From Oscarella lobularis (taxonomy: Eukaryota > Porifera > Homoscleromorpha > Homosclerophorida > Oscarellidae), in NCBI RefSeq assembly GCF_947507565.1, contig NC_089179.1, forward strand, positions 1,302,001 through 1,366,000: a stretch of 64,000 nucleotides of DNA, in the 5' to 3' direction. A program made the position numbers and the translations under genes. The notes below the pieces were generated by a model. That model was not told the DNA's origin. It saw only the letters and a program-made list of their open reading frames with translations, and ran no database searches. The first letter of the stretch is position 1; each line of letters opens with the position of its first letter. Positions 34,601 to 44,426 of the stretch are shown here, piece by piece.

Positions 34601-34918
34601 GAAAACTATGTCTCGGTACTCAGGTACCGAGACAAAAAAATCTCACCTTCTTAGGCGACGGAACTCTCACTGTATTCGTACTCTCTATTGCTAGTAGGCT
34701 TTCGAATTCACCCTCAAACATTCGTTTGGCCTTTGAAATAGGATGATTTCTGCAGTTTGTAGTCATTTCTCGCCTACTTCACTCTTGGCGTTGAACTTGA
34801 TGAAGACTTTTCCGAAGTCTGTATCATAGCTGGCGGCATCGTTTATACAGCCGCCCGATGCGTTCGATATGTGCTTCAATTTTTGAGTTCTCAGCTCGCT
34901 TCGAAGTAACCTTTCCAT
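28606..34918 (-). CDS. FN3KRP: Fructosamine-3-kinase / ketosamine-3-kinase
   Basis: Exons run from ATG 34916-34918 to TAG 28606-28608. The N-terminal exon [20 protein letters not shown] and the next ([15 protein letters not shown], about 34650-34740) match FN3K. The remaining exons lie beyond the satellite array: [44 protein letters not shown] with the catalytic loop, and [18 protein letters not shown] with the metal-binding Asp. The enzyme phosphorylates glycated protein amines and so drives deglycation. FN3K and its relative FN3KRP cannot be separated by eye. The intron of about 5.1 kb that holds the array dwarfs all others in the gene. It is head to head with SON, 73 bp between starts. Confidence 0.93.
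29745..34598. repeat. Diverged 49-bp satellite array (about 100 copies), intronic
   Basis: This is the same monomer and orientation as the array at 17171-20580, but with many substitutions and indels (ACAGGAAAATTAC, CTTTTCTGTAATACAATACAG, CTAGTGTAAT and others). Some blocks repeat over longer distances: the stretch around 31860-32380 is nearly repeated around 33640-34140, so segmental duplications of several monomers have occurred. The array lies in the intron separating the FN3K exons [10 protein letters not shown] and [11 protein letters not shown]. Confidence 0.97.
34611..34636. repeat. Perfect short hairpin at right edge of satellite array 2
   Basis: The arms GTCTCGGTAC and GTACCGAGAC flank a TCAG loop. 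The hairpin lies directly between the last satellite monomer and the splice donor side of the FN3K second exon. Confidence 0.7.
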
Positions 34919-34991
34919 GGTACTGCAGTACGCGTTTTGAGACGGCTTCCTGTCGCCTCTAGCGCACGCGCTGGTCACCTCGTTCGATCGG
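34919..34991. promoter_or_regulatory. Head-to-head spacer between FN3K-like and SON starts
   Basis: Only 73 bp separate the two start codons on opposite strands, implying a shared bidirectional promoter. No TATA-like box is seen. Confidence 0.4.
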
Positions 34992-35546
34992 ATGATGTCG
35001 GATTTCTCGCCTAATCGCCAGCCAAGTACAAAGAGAAGTTGCCAAGAAACTATTGACAATTGTCGAGATCGATCGTCTCGATCTCACAGTCATCACAGAC
35101 ACAAACGCAAAAAATCTCACACGGATGAGAGAGAACGAAGACACCATCATCATCGTCATCGTCATCGTCATCACCACCATCACCATCGCGACCGTGGCAC
35201 TGCATCTGAGCAGGACTCGAGAACGATTGATTGTGACGATGCCAGTGAATTTTCATCATGTCACAGAGTGGGTCAACTGCGACCGGAAAATATTCCCGAA
35301 GACTTAGAATTTTCCGACGCCGAGCCGGATGGGGCGTTTCCTCTTACAAAAGAGCAGTCGCTGTTCACTGGCATTTCCAAGATTCAATGTGACAATGACG
35401 GCGATGTGACAGGCAGAGTTTTGGATGGGGACGCTAGTGATAGTCTCTGTCACGACGGTGACGATATGCATAAGCTGAAAGAACGACCGAGCAACGGGAA
35501 AATTGTCATACAGTTGAAACCGTCGTCCAAGGTGAGACGAGCGCCT

Positions 35547-35590
<44 letters not shown>

Positions 35591-37169
35591 TTCGAAGTCG
35601 CGCGATAATTCGACTCTTTTGCTGGGAACGTGGAAAGAAGTCGAATCGACGGCGTCGTCAAAGCGACGTCATCGACGCAGATCGCACTCGCCGGAAAGAG
35701 ATCGGCGACGACAACAACAACGACAAAGAAGTCGTTCTCCTTTGCCGCTGCCTGGCAAGCAATCAGACAAAACAGCCGAATTGAAACACTATCTGGCCAT
35801 GTGCCGAAGCATTGCCGAGAAAGAAGTGACGGCGGCACGCGACTTGGCGACTCAGTACTACAACCCGTCGATGGTATACGCTGCCACGCGTCATCCGTTT
35901 GCCGTCGGCGACAATCGTCCGGCTCCGCCGGCGCCCGTTCCTAGCACGGTTGACGTTTTGGAGCAGATACGACGACGCATCAACGTGCAGAGCATGGATG
36001 CGGCGAGTTTGACTGATCTGTTTCCTGTTTCGTGCGGCGTTGAGCATCGCGACAATCCCGCGTCGTCGTCGATGTCGTCTGCGACTTCTGCTAATGACGT
36101 TTCTTCAATGGCAGAGAAGTCTGTTGTTGATCAGTTAGTGAGTAAACGGTTTCTTGCCCAGCGTCGACTTCAATTTGATCCGTATGATTACATTGCTCGT
36201 CAAACTTTGACGGAGGTAGAAAGAGAGGTAGGAAGGGAGCGACGTAGGGTGGATTGGCTGCTTTCAAGTCTAATTTTAGTTAGATAAAATAAAAAGTAAG
36301 GAGACGGTGGAAGCTCAAAAATCTGCTTCCATTACTACTAATGCCAAGAGCGTTCAGCCTCAAATGCTTACTCCAGAAGAGTTGGCGAGCGGAAGGCAGG
36401 CTTGGGCCAAGAAGGTACATGCCACTGTAAATAGGTAGAGATTGTAAATTAATAGAGTAGTCACACAGTTTCTTTAATAAATTTGCAGTAGAATCTCTAG
36501 GCCTCTATATGGTAGACACTTTTGGTAGATAAATTGTACTTGCCTTTTCTCTAGGATCAATTTTCGTCTCTGCAGCCAGTGAAGAGTGGTGTCGGCTTGC
36601 GAATACTGCACAAAATGGGCTGGAGAGAAGGCCAGGCGCTGGGTAAATCAGGCAAGGGAGCAATCTGCCCTTTGGAAGTAGCAGTCAAGTTTGACAGAAA
36701 AGGTATAGAGCTGTGAAACTACCGTTATCATCATTCCGTACATTCGTCCTCTCCAGGCTTGTCATCTGAAGATGAGGTGATCTCAAAGAAGAAAAGCAAA
36801 CCAATTCAACTAGAAGGCAAGCGTAGAAACCAACATACCGTTAGTCATTTTTGTTTTCTCTGTACCAGGTCGACATCCCGTTTCGGTTCTCATGGACACG
36901 TGTGCGCAACGACAATGGCCTCCACCACTATTTGTATTGGCGGTTGATGAAGGCCTTGCTCACGCTAAAGATTTTCAATACAAAGTAGATTCCCTTACAG
37001 ATAGCGACTTTGTCGTTCATTCTCTCCTAAGGTCTATGTTCGCGATTCTGAATTTCGTCCAAAGTCGTTGGCACACAATAAGAAGGAAGCGAAGATGGAT
37101 GCTGCAGTAGCCGCGCTACTGGGCCTCGGCATCGTCACTAGTGACCAGATTGAGAAATTGAAAAGCTGA
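34992..37169 (+). CDS. SON: SON-like nuclear speckle splicing cofactor
   Basis: A multi-exon gene with a first exon of about 1.2 kb. The N-terminal half is His/Arg/Ser-rich (HHHHRHRHRHHHHHH), followed by a run of 16 prolines (encoded by CCG repeats at about 35546-35590) and RS-type motifs. The conserved part has SKRFLAQRRLQFDPYDYIAR, then a G-patch (GVGLRILHKMGWREGQALGK). It ends with a double-stranded RNA-binding motif (HPVSVLMDTCAQRQWPPPLF and LAHNKKEAKMDAAVAALLGL). This order and wording match the SON C-terminus. SON helps splice introns with weak sites. The start is ATG 34992 or the ATG next to it. The stop TGA 37167-37169 converges on the selenoprotein gene. Confidence 0.9.
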
Positions 37170-37229
37170 TTTTGCCATTAGATAACCTAACGTGAAAACA
37201 AGAGAGTGGTTAAGTCTCGATCGCATTTA

Positions 37230-37315
37230 GAAACACCGCACAAACTTTAATCAAACTCAAAAGCGGACCCTTAGAGGATCTTTCGCCATTAAGTTGTCAT
37301 TAGTGTGGACGTTTC
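37230..37315 (-). promoter_or_regulatory. SECIS element (type II) in 3' UTR
   Basis: Read on the minus strand, the segment folds as a textbook SECIS. Helix 1 is GAAACGTC plus CACA against TGTG plus GGTGTTTC, with one bulged C. After a small internal loop comes the quartet TGAC (37296-37299), preceded by A, opposite TGAT (37250-37253). Helix 2 pairs AACTTAATGGCG with CGCTTTTGAGTT at 11 of 12 positions. An unpaired AAA follows (37281-37283), then an extra mini-helix GATCC/GGGTC with a TCTAA loop. This has every core feature: AUGA, the NGAN partner, a 12-bp helix, apical adenines and the type II mini-stem. It lies 44 nt past the TAG stop. The fold was done by eye. Confidence 0.88.
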
Positions 37316-37358
37316 TCAGAATACATAAACACCAACAGCAAATGAGGGACGCCAAGCG

Positions 37359-38352
37359 CTATAGCTGTCCACTGGGGTTTTCCGAACTGAGAAGACCTTC
37401 AAAAACGCTGGAAAAGACATCAGGTGGTTGAGCTCCTGATAATTCAAAGGTTCGACTGTTTGGCGTGCTAATCTGGAAATGGGGCACACCACTGATTCCT
37501 ATAAATCAAAGCTGTTCCCCCCTTCATCGAGTCTCTCTCGTCCTCCTTTCATACGTTTAACGTTCGTGGATGCCATTAGCATTGCATCCACCTTTCCGAT
37601 GATGTCCCTGTCTTCCAGAGCGGCACGAGCCTCGCTGCCGTCGAGTTCAACCTCTTTGGCAGCGTCAACGAGAACGCCAGCATCGTTCACGTCTTTTCCT
37701 TCAGCAAAATGATACCTAGACCCAAGCATACGATGCAAGGCAAAATACGCCTTTTAGTTCTACATTGGGAGGGACTCATGGTACAGCTAATAAAATGCAC
37801 TAGAAATGAGAAGGGTGCTGTAAATTGAAAAAAAAACCTTCATAGGACCTGAAAAGAACTTCGGCCAATGAATTTTGCTTATCAAGCCCTTTTCCCGCGG
37901 CCCATTCCAAAAGAATGTGGGATCTCTTCGTATTGACCGTCTTCTTCACTCCGTCGAACTTCAAACCCTAGAAAAGGAGACCAAGCAGTGAACCGATGAC
38001 TGCAACAATCACGGTAGCATTCTTACCAATGGAGCTCCCGCTTTGGCGAAGCGCGTTTCGCCCGGATTTCTCGCCATAGCGGCGCCGCGTTCGCCGAACT
38101 TTTCTCTGTAGTGATCCTCGAGAAGTCGGCCTTCTTCTCGCATATGCGGATTGAGCTGAAACGGGAGCCATTTCACTTTGAAGTCGATCCGATCGGCGTG
38201 CTTTTTCGTGGCAAGTTCGAGGTGGCGTTTCCCCACCCAGCACCTTGCATGACAAAGCCGTCGCAACGCTTCTCCCATGTGCAGAGCAGCTCTTACCAAG
38301 GTCAGACGGTGTCTGACGTCACCTTGATGTTTAGAAGAGCTCTCGAACTCAT
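37359..38352 (-). CDS. DsbA/FrnE-family thioredoxin-fold oxidoreductase, predicted selenoprotein (U-P-W-C)
   Basis: Five exons (38297-38352, 38027-38243, 37849-37967, 37555-37715, 37359-37498) join in frame into 230 residues, the usual length for FrnE-like DsbA proteins. The family opens with S-D-x-x-C-P-W-C-x-x-G-K-R. Here it reads SDTV, then TGA (38302-38304, codon 17), then PWCWVGKRHLE. The exon 1 donor (TTG|GTAAGA) splits the Trp codon and the 53-nt intron ends CAAG. Later family landmarks are present: VKWLPFQLNPHM, NTKRSHILLEWAAGKGL, LFRYHFAEGKDV and ISGVPHFQI with the cis-proline. With Sec read at TGA the active site is U17-P-W-C20. A SECIS fold lies in the 3' UTR. The gene converges with SON. 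Confidence 0.88.
38302..38304 (-). other. In-frame TGA, predicted selenocysteine codon
   Basis: This codon aligns with the first, nucleophilic cysteine of the C-P-W-C motif. The second cysteine (TGC) follows two residues later, beyond the intron. The rest of the reading frame is open to a TAG stop. Confidence 0.86.
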
Positions 38353-39605
38353 CCGAAAGACAGAAATTGTGGTGGACAACGATGGAGTAGCGGAATGACT
38401 CACGGAAAATAACGCGCGCTCTGATGACGCGCAGGGTACCAAGAATTCTCTAATTACATAGTAGATGTAAATTTTTTTCAATTTGCTTTGTTGTCTCCAG
38501 CATGTCTCCAGTAACAGATGATGCTCCACTAAATTGTTTGAGTTGGTAGCGACAATACGAATAGGACTAAAATTGATCGAGGCTTGTACGTATAGTCTTA
38601 TTGGTTTCAGTTCCTTCAAGTTTTAACGGTGGACGCAATGGATTTTAAGAGAGGGGCCGGCTCAAGATCGCGGCAGGACGGTAGATTAGAAAAGTGGGGC
38701 CCCCTTACTTGGCCACGTGGCTGCTACAAGTTCAAAAACGCGTTGTTTGACCGCCAGAAGGCAAAAAACGCGTTCTTTTGACTTGGAGAACCTTTTTAAA
38801 AAGTAAAAAAACTCGACACCCGATATCAAACCACACAGAAGACGGTGCTATGGAGGTTTATCCGATATCAGAATGCCTTGCTCTCGTCATTGCTAGGAAG
38901 GCAATCCATGCCCTTGTCAAGTGAGGAAATTGACCAGCCACCGGGCTATAATGGTCACACCTTGGGGAGAGTTACCTGCTCCCTTCTATCCTAGCTCTGA
39001 GAACTCTGATTGTTGATGTACGAGCTGGCTATTTATACTCGGAGAGGCGGGGCCTGATTTGTGCCGCAGCTTTACAGCACGACAATGCGCGTCGTTTCGA
39101 ACTAGAAACCAATGCGAATCGACTGAAAATTGGATTCTACTATCGTTTCAAAGGAAATTTCGTCGCGATTCGGTTTCTATACGCGAAGAAATGGTGAACG
39201 AAGGAGGAGCTAACAGAAAATGACATAATTGTATGACATCATTGTCTGATGCAAGAAGATACGCAATACGGTTGAATACGCTTCGAAACGCGTTCTACGA
39301 CGAGGAAAAGCACGAAATAGGTCACGAAGTAAATTCTATGCCATTCTAGAATCGTTGGGTCGCTACTTGGACGCGAAAAAGCGAACAAATACGTGCAGTG
39401 ACGTTCGTAGATGCTTGGTCAGCAAAATTCAATGCAGGGTGTCCTTCCGGCTCTCTATCGGAGAATCTCTAACTAATCGAACGTTGGCGAACTCACAAAG
39501 CATTCGTTTAGGCTACTGACTACGAGCCAGAATCGCTCATAATCGAACGGGTCCACGTGCACGTCGTGCACGTCGTGCAGTCGCGCCAATCCGGGCCCAA
39601 CGAAC
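38353..39605. other. Intergenic region of 1.25 kb without a recognised gene
   Basis: This is the longest gap that is not intronic repeat, lying between two divergent genes. I see no open frame with splice support, no tRNA-like cloverleaf and no repeat shared with the arrays. A TATA-like box on the minus strand (39030-39037) is the only promoter-like signal. The first tens of bases are presumably 5' UTR of the selenoprotein gene. Confidence 0.4.
39030..39037 (-). promoter_or_regulatory. TATA-like box with a downstream splice donor, candidate selenoprotein promoter
   Basis: On the minus strand TATAAATAG is followed about 60 bases later by GGGAGCAG|GTAACT, a good splice donor. This could be a non-coding first exon for the selenoprotein gene about 0.6 kb downstream. 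This is inference; no transcript evidence is available. Confidence 0.3.
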
Positions 39606-40535
39606 ATGGCGGATGGAGTCGCAGCCACAAACGAAGATGCGACGGCATGCAAGCGCTTTGCCGTCGACAAAGGCTACTGGGACGATCCGTTCATCGCATC
39701 TCTCAGCAGACCAGCCCAACGAAAGTCTCCAGAAATCAGTCGCGGCTACTACGCGCGAATCAAAGCAATCGAAACGCTCGTTCTCCGCTTCCTATCGCGC
39801 GCAGGACGCGCAGAGGCTCAGATCATCTCACTGGGAGCCGGATTCGACACGCTCTATTGGCGCTTGTGCGCCAACGAACGCGAGCCGCGTCTCTACGTGG
39901 AAATCGACGTTCCAAGCGTCGCACGTCGCAAGCAGGCCTACTGCCAATCGAAAGCCAATCTCGGGAGCGTACTGCGCGGTTCCGTGAGCGTCGACGCTCT
40001 AGGATTGCACAGCAGCGGCTATCACTTGGTGGGCGTCGATATAACGGACGTGGAGACGTTGGAGAAAGTCGTCGCCTCTCTCGAGATATCGAGAGAGCTT
40101 CCGACGTTGATTTTAGCCGAGTGCGTGCTCGTCTATCTCGAACCGGCGCGATCGAGACGCTTGATTGCATGGGCCGGGCAATATTTCTCCGTCACTTCGA
40201 TTTTCATTAATTATGGACCGGTGAACGTTTGCGATCGGTTTGGACGCGTCATGGTGGAGAATTTGAGAATGAGAAGGGCGGCGTTTTTGGGCGCTGACGA
40301 CTGTACCGATTTGGAAAAACAACGAGAGGTCTTCGTAGAGTGCGGCTGGGAGGAATCGCGCTCTGTGGACATGCTTGAGGTCTACGGCACTCTTCCACAA
40401 GAGGACGTGCAACGAATCGAAAGATTGGAATTCTTAGATGAGAGGGAGTTGCTTGAACAGCTTCTGCAGCACTATAGTGTTAGTTGGGCTATTCGCGATG
40501 TGACCAAAATAGGTTTGTCTGAAATACAGATCTAG
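39606..40535 (+). CDS. LCMT1: Leucine carboxyl methyltransferase 1 (PP2A methyltransferase)
   Basis: A single-exon 309-residue enzyme, close to the usual LCMT1 length. It methylates the C-terminal leucine of the PP2A catalytic subunit and so controls B-subunit binding. Visible motifs are DATACKRFAVDKGYWDDPFI and SPEISRGYYARI at the N-terminus. The SAM-binding glycine loop is ISLGAGFDTLYWRL, followed by LPTLILAECVLVYLEP, FINYGPVNVCDRFGRVMVEN and IERLEFLDERELLEQLLQHY, all in LCMT1 order. The start is the first ATG of the frame. The lack of introns contrasts with its neighbours. Confidence 0.95.
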   Translation: MADGVAATNEDATACKRFAVDKGYWDDPFIASLSRPAQRKSPEISRGYYARIKAIETLVLRFLSRAGRAEAQIISLGAGFDTLYWRLCANEREPRLYVEIDVPSVARRKQAYCQSKANLGSVLRGSVSVDALGLHSSGYHLVGVDITDVETLEKVVASLEISRELPTLILAECVLVYLEPARSRRLIAWAGQYFSVTSIFINYGPVNVCDRFGRVMVENLRMRRAAFLGADDCTDLEKQREVFVECGWEESRSVDMLEVYGTLPQEDVQRIERLEFLDERELLEQLLQHYSVSWAIRDVTKIGLSEIQI

Positions 40536-40987
40536 AATATTGATTTTGGGTATTTCCTAATTAAAAGAGAGTGATATTTTCTCACATGTGAATGCAGACA
40601 GCGTCTGCATTCCCGTCGCGTTTTGGCTGTAATATTCTTGTGGTCACTTCTTAGTAATAGACAATAAAAGACTAATCCCTTGCCATTCTTGCTACGTTTT
40701 TTCATTCATATCTGAAGAGCAATATTGCTTGGCCTCCTGGCGCGGAAAAAGGCTGTTGAATCAACAAAGAGCATGATGAATATTTGGCACGGCTGGGGTA
40801 CAATGAGATGTCAGAGAGTGAGTGAATGAACAGTAAACAGTCTGCTGAACAGTGCATAATTGAACGGTTGCAACTGTTTTGTTCCGTTATTGTGTTGCAA
40901 TATCACTGCAAAGAGCCTGTACATTGATATCTCTCTCAGTCCTCTGATGTAAAGCACATTGAAACCCGGACATATCTAAATTCATTC
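40536..40987. other. Intergenic spacer, no gene seen
   Basis: This is the 3' flank of LCMT1 and the 5' flank of the channel gene. It contains a short inverted repeat at about 40590-40612 (AATGCAGAC..GTCTGCATT), which could act in 3' end formation. Nothing else is recognisable. Confidence 0.4.
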
Positions 40988-42999
40988 ATGGACAGGTGAG
41001 TAAGTTCAAGACGGGATTGAATTAGGAAGGCCCACTTCTCTAGGTTTCCTTTCTTGAAATCAAATGAGAGACCTTCGCAAACAGAGGAAAAAGACTCGCC
41101 CGTACTTGTAATAAGAGATATTCTCCCACATTCTTGATTGAAGTTGTGTAGCTTTCACAAACTGAAGTAGTTCGCGAAAGGCTACAATGGCGCCAAATCC
41201 TCAGTCGGAAAAACGTTGGGAAAATGGTCAATAGCTGGCAATTTCGAGCAGTCGTTCTGCTGTCAATATTTTTCAACGCTGTCATTATTGGAGTGGAAAC
41301 TAACGTCGAACTGGTACTAGATAAGCCGCTTTCGCTTCTGACTCACTAAAAACGCCAACATGGCGTGTCTTCAGGCAGAAAAGCACAGCACGTTATTTAC
41401 TGTACTGGATGAGTTTCTCTTGAGCATAGCCGTCGTTGAAATAGCGCTCAAGTGGTATTCAAACTTTCTCCTCTTCTGGAAGTCTGGCTGGAATGTTTTT
41501 GACTTCTTTGTCGTCTTCGTATCCGTTCTGATTCCGGGTAACAAAGTCTTTGTGCCACCAGTTAATTATCCAACTTCTGTACGTAGCTTTCACATTTATT
41601 ACTGATGCGAAATTCTTTCGAGCAATCAAAGTCATGAGATCACTTAGGCTTCTGCGCGGGTAAGAGCATACGTGAGAAAAAATGAGTCATATAACACATT
41701 AGGATCAACGTCCTCCCTGGCCTGCAGCTAGTCGTTCAAACTGTTCTCCAATCAGTGTCAGGTACAGCAGTCTTTGCAAGTCAGGATACGACACAAAAGT
41801 TGTTGAGTAGATATGGCTAACATATTACTGTTACTGGTCATTGTCATGTTTATTTTCGCCATTGTTGGCGTTTCATTTTTTGGAGAATACAGCTATGAAA
41901 ACTTCGGAGAGTTGCCTCAAGGTTAGATGCAGGATTACTAGAAGAAACGTATTTTTATTGATGGACACAGCTATGTTTACATTATTTATCTGCGTTACTC
42001 AAGACGGATGGATGGTCATATTTGAAAAACTCCGAGTTAATCATATGATAGAAATGTTACTGCCAGTAGCAAGCTCCATTTAGGCTAAAGGACAATATGT
42101 AACAGCAGCCATTTACTTCACAATTTTCATCACAATTGGAGCATTTGTGTTTGCAAATTTAATAGTGGCCGTCGTTGTGACCAATCTGGTAATGAAACGG
42201 TTGTACCTGGCTGGTTTACATCACAATTAAAACGTTAGGAAGCTTCAGTGGCCCAACAGCAGAAGCAAGGCACTGAACAACAGTCTTCAGACACAGAAAA
42301 CGGTATGATACATGTCTACGAAGTGGCTGCGTCTATTCTAACGTCCTGTTCAGTTAAAGCCACGGAAAATCAGGTAGCTGAACTGCCAAAAGTGTCTCAG
42401 ACGCCATTCGAAATATCTGTACTCACAAATAGACTATCCACTTACCAATTGAACCTGACTATTTAGCAATTTCACAAAAATCTCTCTTCTAAAAAATTGG
42501 AGAACTACTTTCTGGTCCTGAGTGCTATAGAAGACAACCTACATCGCTTCAAATGCCTAAAAGACGAACTATCACAGGTACGAAAGACAAAAGTATCACA
42601 TATTTGCTCCTTTTCACATTGTTTAGATTCTGTATAAGCTCAAGCATGAGAACAGCCACAATGCCAGCCCGCATCGAATACACTCGGACGCAAATCAACC
42701 GATTTCTCCTAGTCCAATAGAAGCACGTAGAAGTAGCCAACCAATTGCACCGACCTTAAGCCACCACGCAAGGAAAGCAAGCATTGCACTCAGGGTACTA
42801 TTTGGTGCACCCATTCACCCCGCAGCTATTCTAGTTTAACCAGGGACCGAAAACTGGAGACCTCCTTTCTGATTTCGTCATGCTCAACAGAAAAAAGAAG
42901 ATTGATTCAATGTGTGCAACAAACATGGAAGACTTGATGAGGCAAACAGCAAAGGCTCTCTTCATAGCCCCGCTGAAGGAGGCAAGTCGAAGTTTCTAG
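40988..42999 (+). CDS. CatSper-type single-domain cation channel (CatSper4-like)
   Basis: About a dozen small exons. The start ATG 40988-40990 ends in an 8-nt exon (ATGGACAG|GTGAGT), then 41044-41101, 41152-41313 and 41375-41578 follow. The sequence gives S1 (FRAVVLLSIFFNAVIIGVET), S2 (FTVLDEFLLSIAVVEIALKW), S3 (WNVFDFFVVFVSVLI), a short S4 with basic residues (IKVMRSLRLLRG), S5 (LLLLVIVMFIFAIVGVSFFG) and pore helix TLFICVTQDGW. S6 is YFTIFITIGAFVFANLIVAV. One six-helix repeat plus a T-x-D-G-W-type pore is the CatSper pattern; these are pH-gated calcium channels of sperm flagella. A coiled-coil-prone tail follows, and the stop is TAG 42997-42999. Subunit number is a guess from the pore. Some internal exon borders (around 41579-41620) are uncertain. 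Confidence 0.82.
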
Positions 43000-43136
43000 T
43001 AGATGGAATCAATGGCAACTGCATGGCACTAGAACGAACGGACCTATGCCTAATACTAGCTCTACTACGAATGAAGTCTATCTACGTTTTCATGACAGGT
43101 TTGGAAAGTAGGAAGCTTTATTCATTCAGTAAGGAA

Positions 43137-44238
43137 CTAGAATTCCATTCGATGAGGATACTGTCCCTTTGATAGGCCAAACTGGCAACGCAGATAGGAT
43201 CGCAATTGCGGAACTTTCTTGATGGCTTCAATGACTTGCGCATCGACGGTCTTCTGGTTCTCAACGAGCGATGGCTTGGGCTTGTGAGCCTAGAAGAAAA
43301 AAAAAGAGAGGAGAATTAGAGAGACAAAACAGATGAGAGAAGACGTTTGCAAGCAAGGTAGCGGCTCAGAACACTTGAATCATCAACGAATAAATCAGAA
43401 GGTGTCCTAAGCTTAGATCATCCCAGCCAGACACGGTTGCTCTTTTCTAATATTCAAAGAGCAACCGTGTGCATCTTATCTTCTTAAAGACGTACGTCTT
43501 CTTCGTTCTGCTCAAACATATCTTCATCCTTCTTCTTCTTCCTTCTCTTCTCCCTCTTGAAAAAGTCGTCCGTGAGTTCGGCCGGTATTTTGACTCCTTT
43601 CAGATCGACGGTCATCTTCGTGGCAATAACGTAGGCTTGATCGACGCGACGCAATGGACAGCCATTCACTTTGTACGGACCTAAGCGAAACATAACCCCC
43701 AACTCTCAAAAATCAGACTTCTGTAGCGGACCAGTGACTAAGAGAAGCCCCGATGGCAATTGCTTCAAAAAAACAACCCTCTGCAGAAAAAAATTGAAAA
43801 TAAAAAAATAAAAAAATGATCGATTCGACCTTTCCACGCTGGTGTCCCGACAATATTATGAGAATCGTGCCCGGTGTGATGGACTGGCGCAGTTTCGCCG
43901 TTTTAGGAATCTTTCGTGTCTTTCGCGGCCTTCGCACGTCTTCCGTTGGATAATAGCGAGACTAGAATGACGTGCGCGCGTCGAGGAGGGGAAGAAGGGC
44001 GCGAGAGGATTCGTCGGCTTACTCTTCGTATCAGGGGAACGATTCGCTTTCCTCCGTTCTTGTCTCCGCGCACGGGCTTCTCTTTAAAGCGCTCCTGCTT
44101 CACTTCTTTCTTCGCTACGGTGATTTTCTTCTTCTTGTACAACGCCTTCTTTCGGTACATCACGGAGCGGCTGTATCGCGACACGCCGCCTGGGAGAAGG
44201 TAATTGCGCGAGCTGTGCGGCTTCTTCGAATTCTCCAT
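43137..44238 (-). CDS. RPL6: Cytosolic ribosomal protein eL6
   Basis: Five exons from ATG 44236-44238 to TAG 43137-43139. Conserved eL6 segments are [72 protein letters not shown] and the C-terminus [20 protein letters not shown]. It is a structural protein of the 60S subunit. The N-terminal basic extension is short compared with vertebrates. One exon is notable for a run of lysines ([14 protein letters not shown]). Confidence 0.95.
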
Positions 44239-44426
44239 TTCGGTTTTGCGATGATTGGCAAGAGGATTGGCGTGAAAACGACGGATTCTATCGGCGTGCT
44301 TCTATTCTTCGTTGGCTGCCGAGCGTGCGCACACGAGATCGCGAAGGCGCAGTAGCGCGCGATAACTCCCTGGAACGAAATCAACAAAATTGCCGTTTAC
44401 TGAAAGCACCAACGCTTCAGTAGTTT

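Noticed and set aside
38281-38352. TGA at 38302-38304 as a pseudogene mutation or sequencing error
   Set aside because: The rest of the five-exon frame is intact, it replaces exactly the redox cysteine, and an independent SECIS structure sits in the 3' UTR. An error remains possible but is less likely.
38880-39110. Spliced-leader RNA or snRNA gene
   Set aside because: There is a TATA box, a short exon and a GT donor, but no convincing Sm site or known snRNA sequence; kept only as a possible leader exon.
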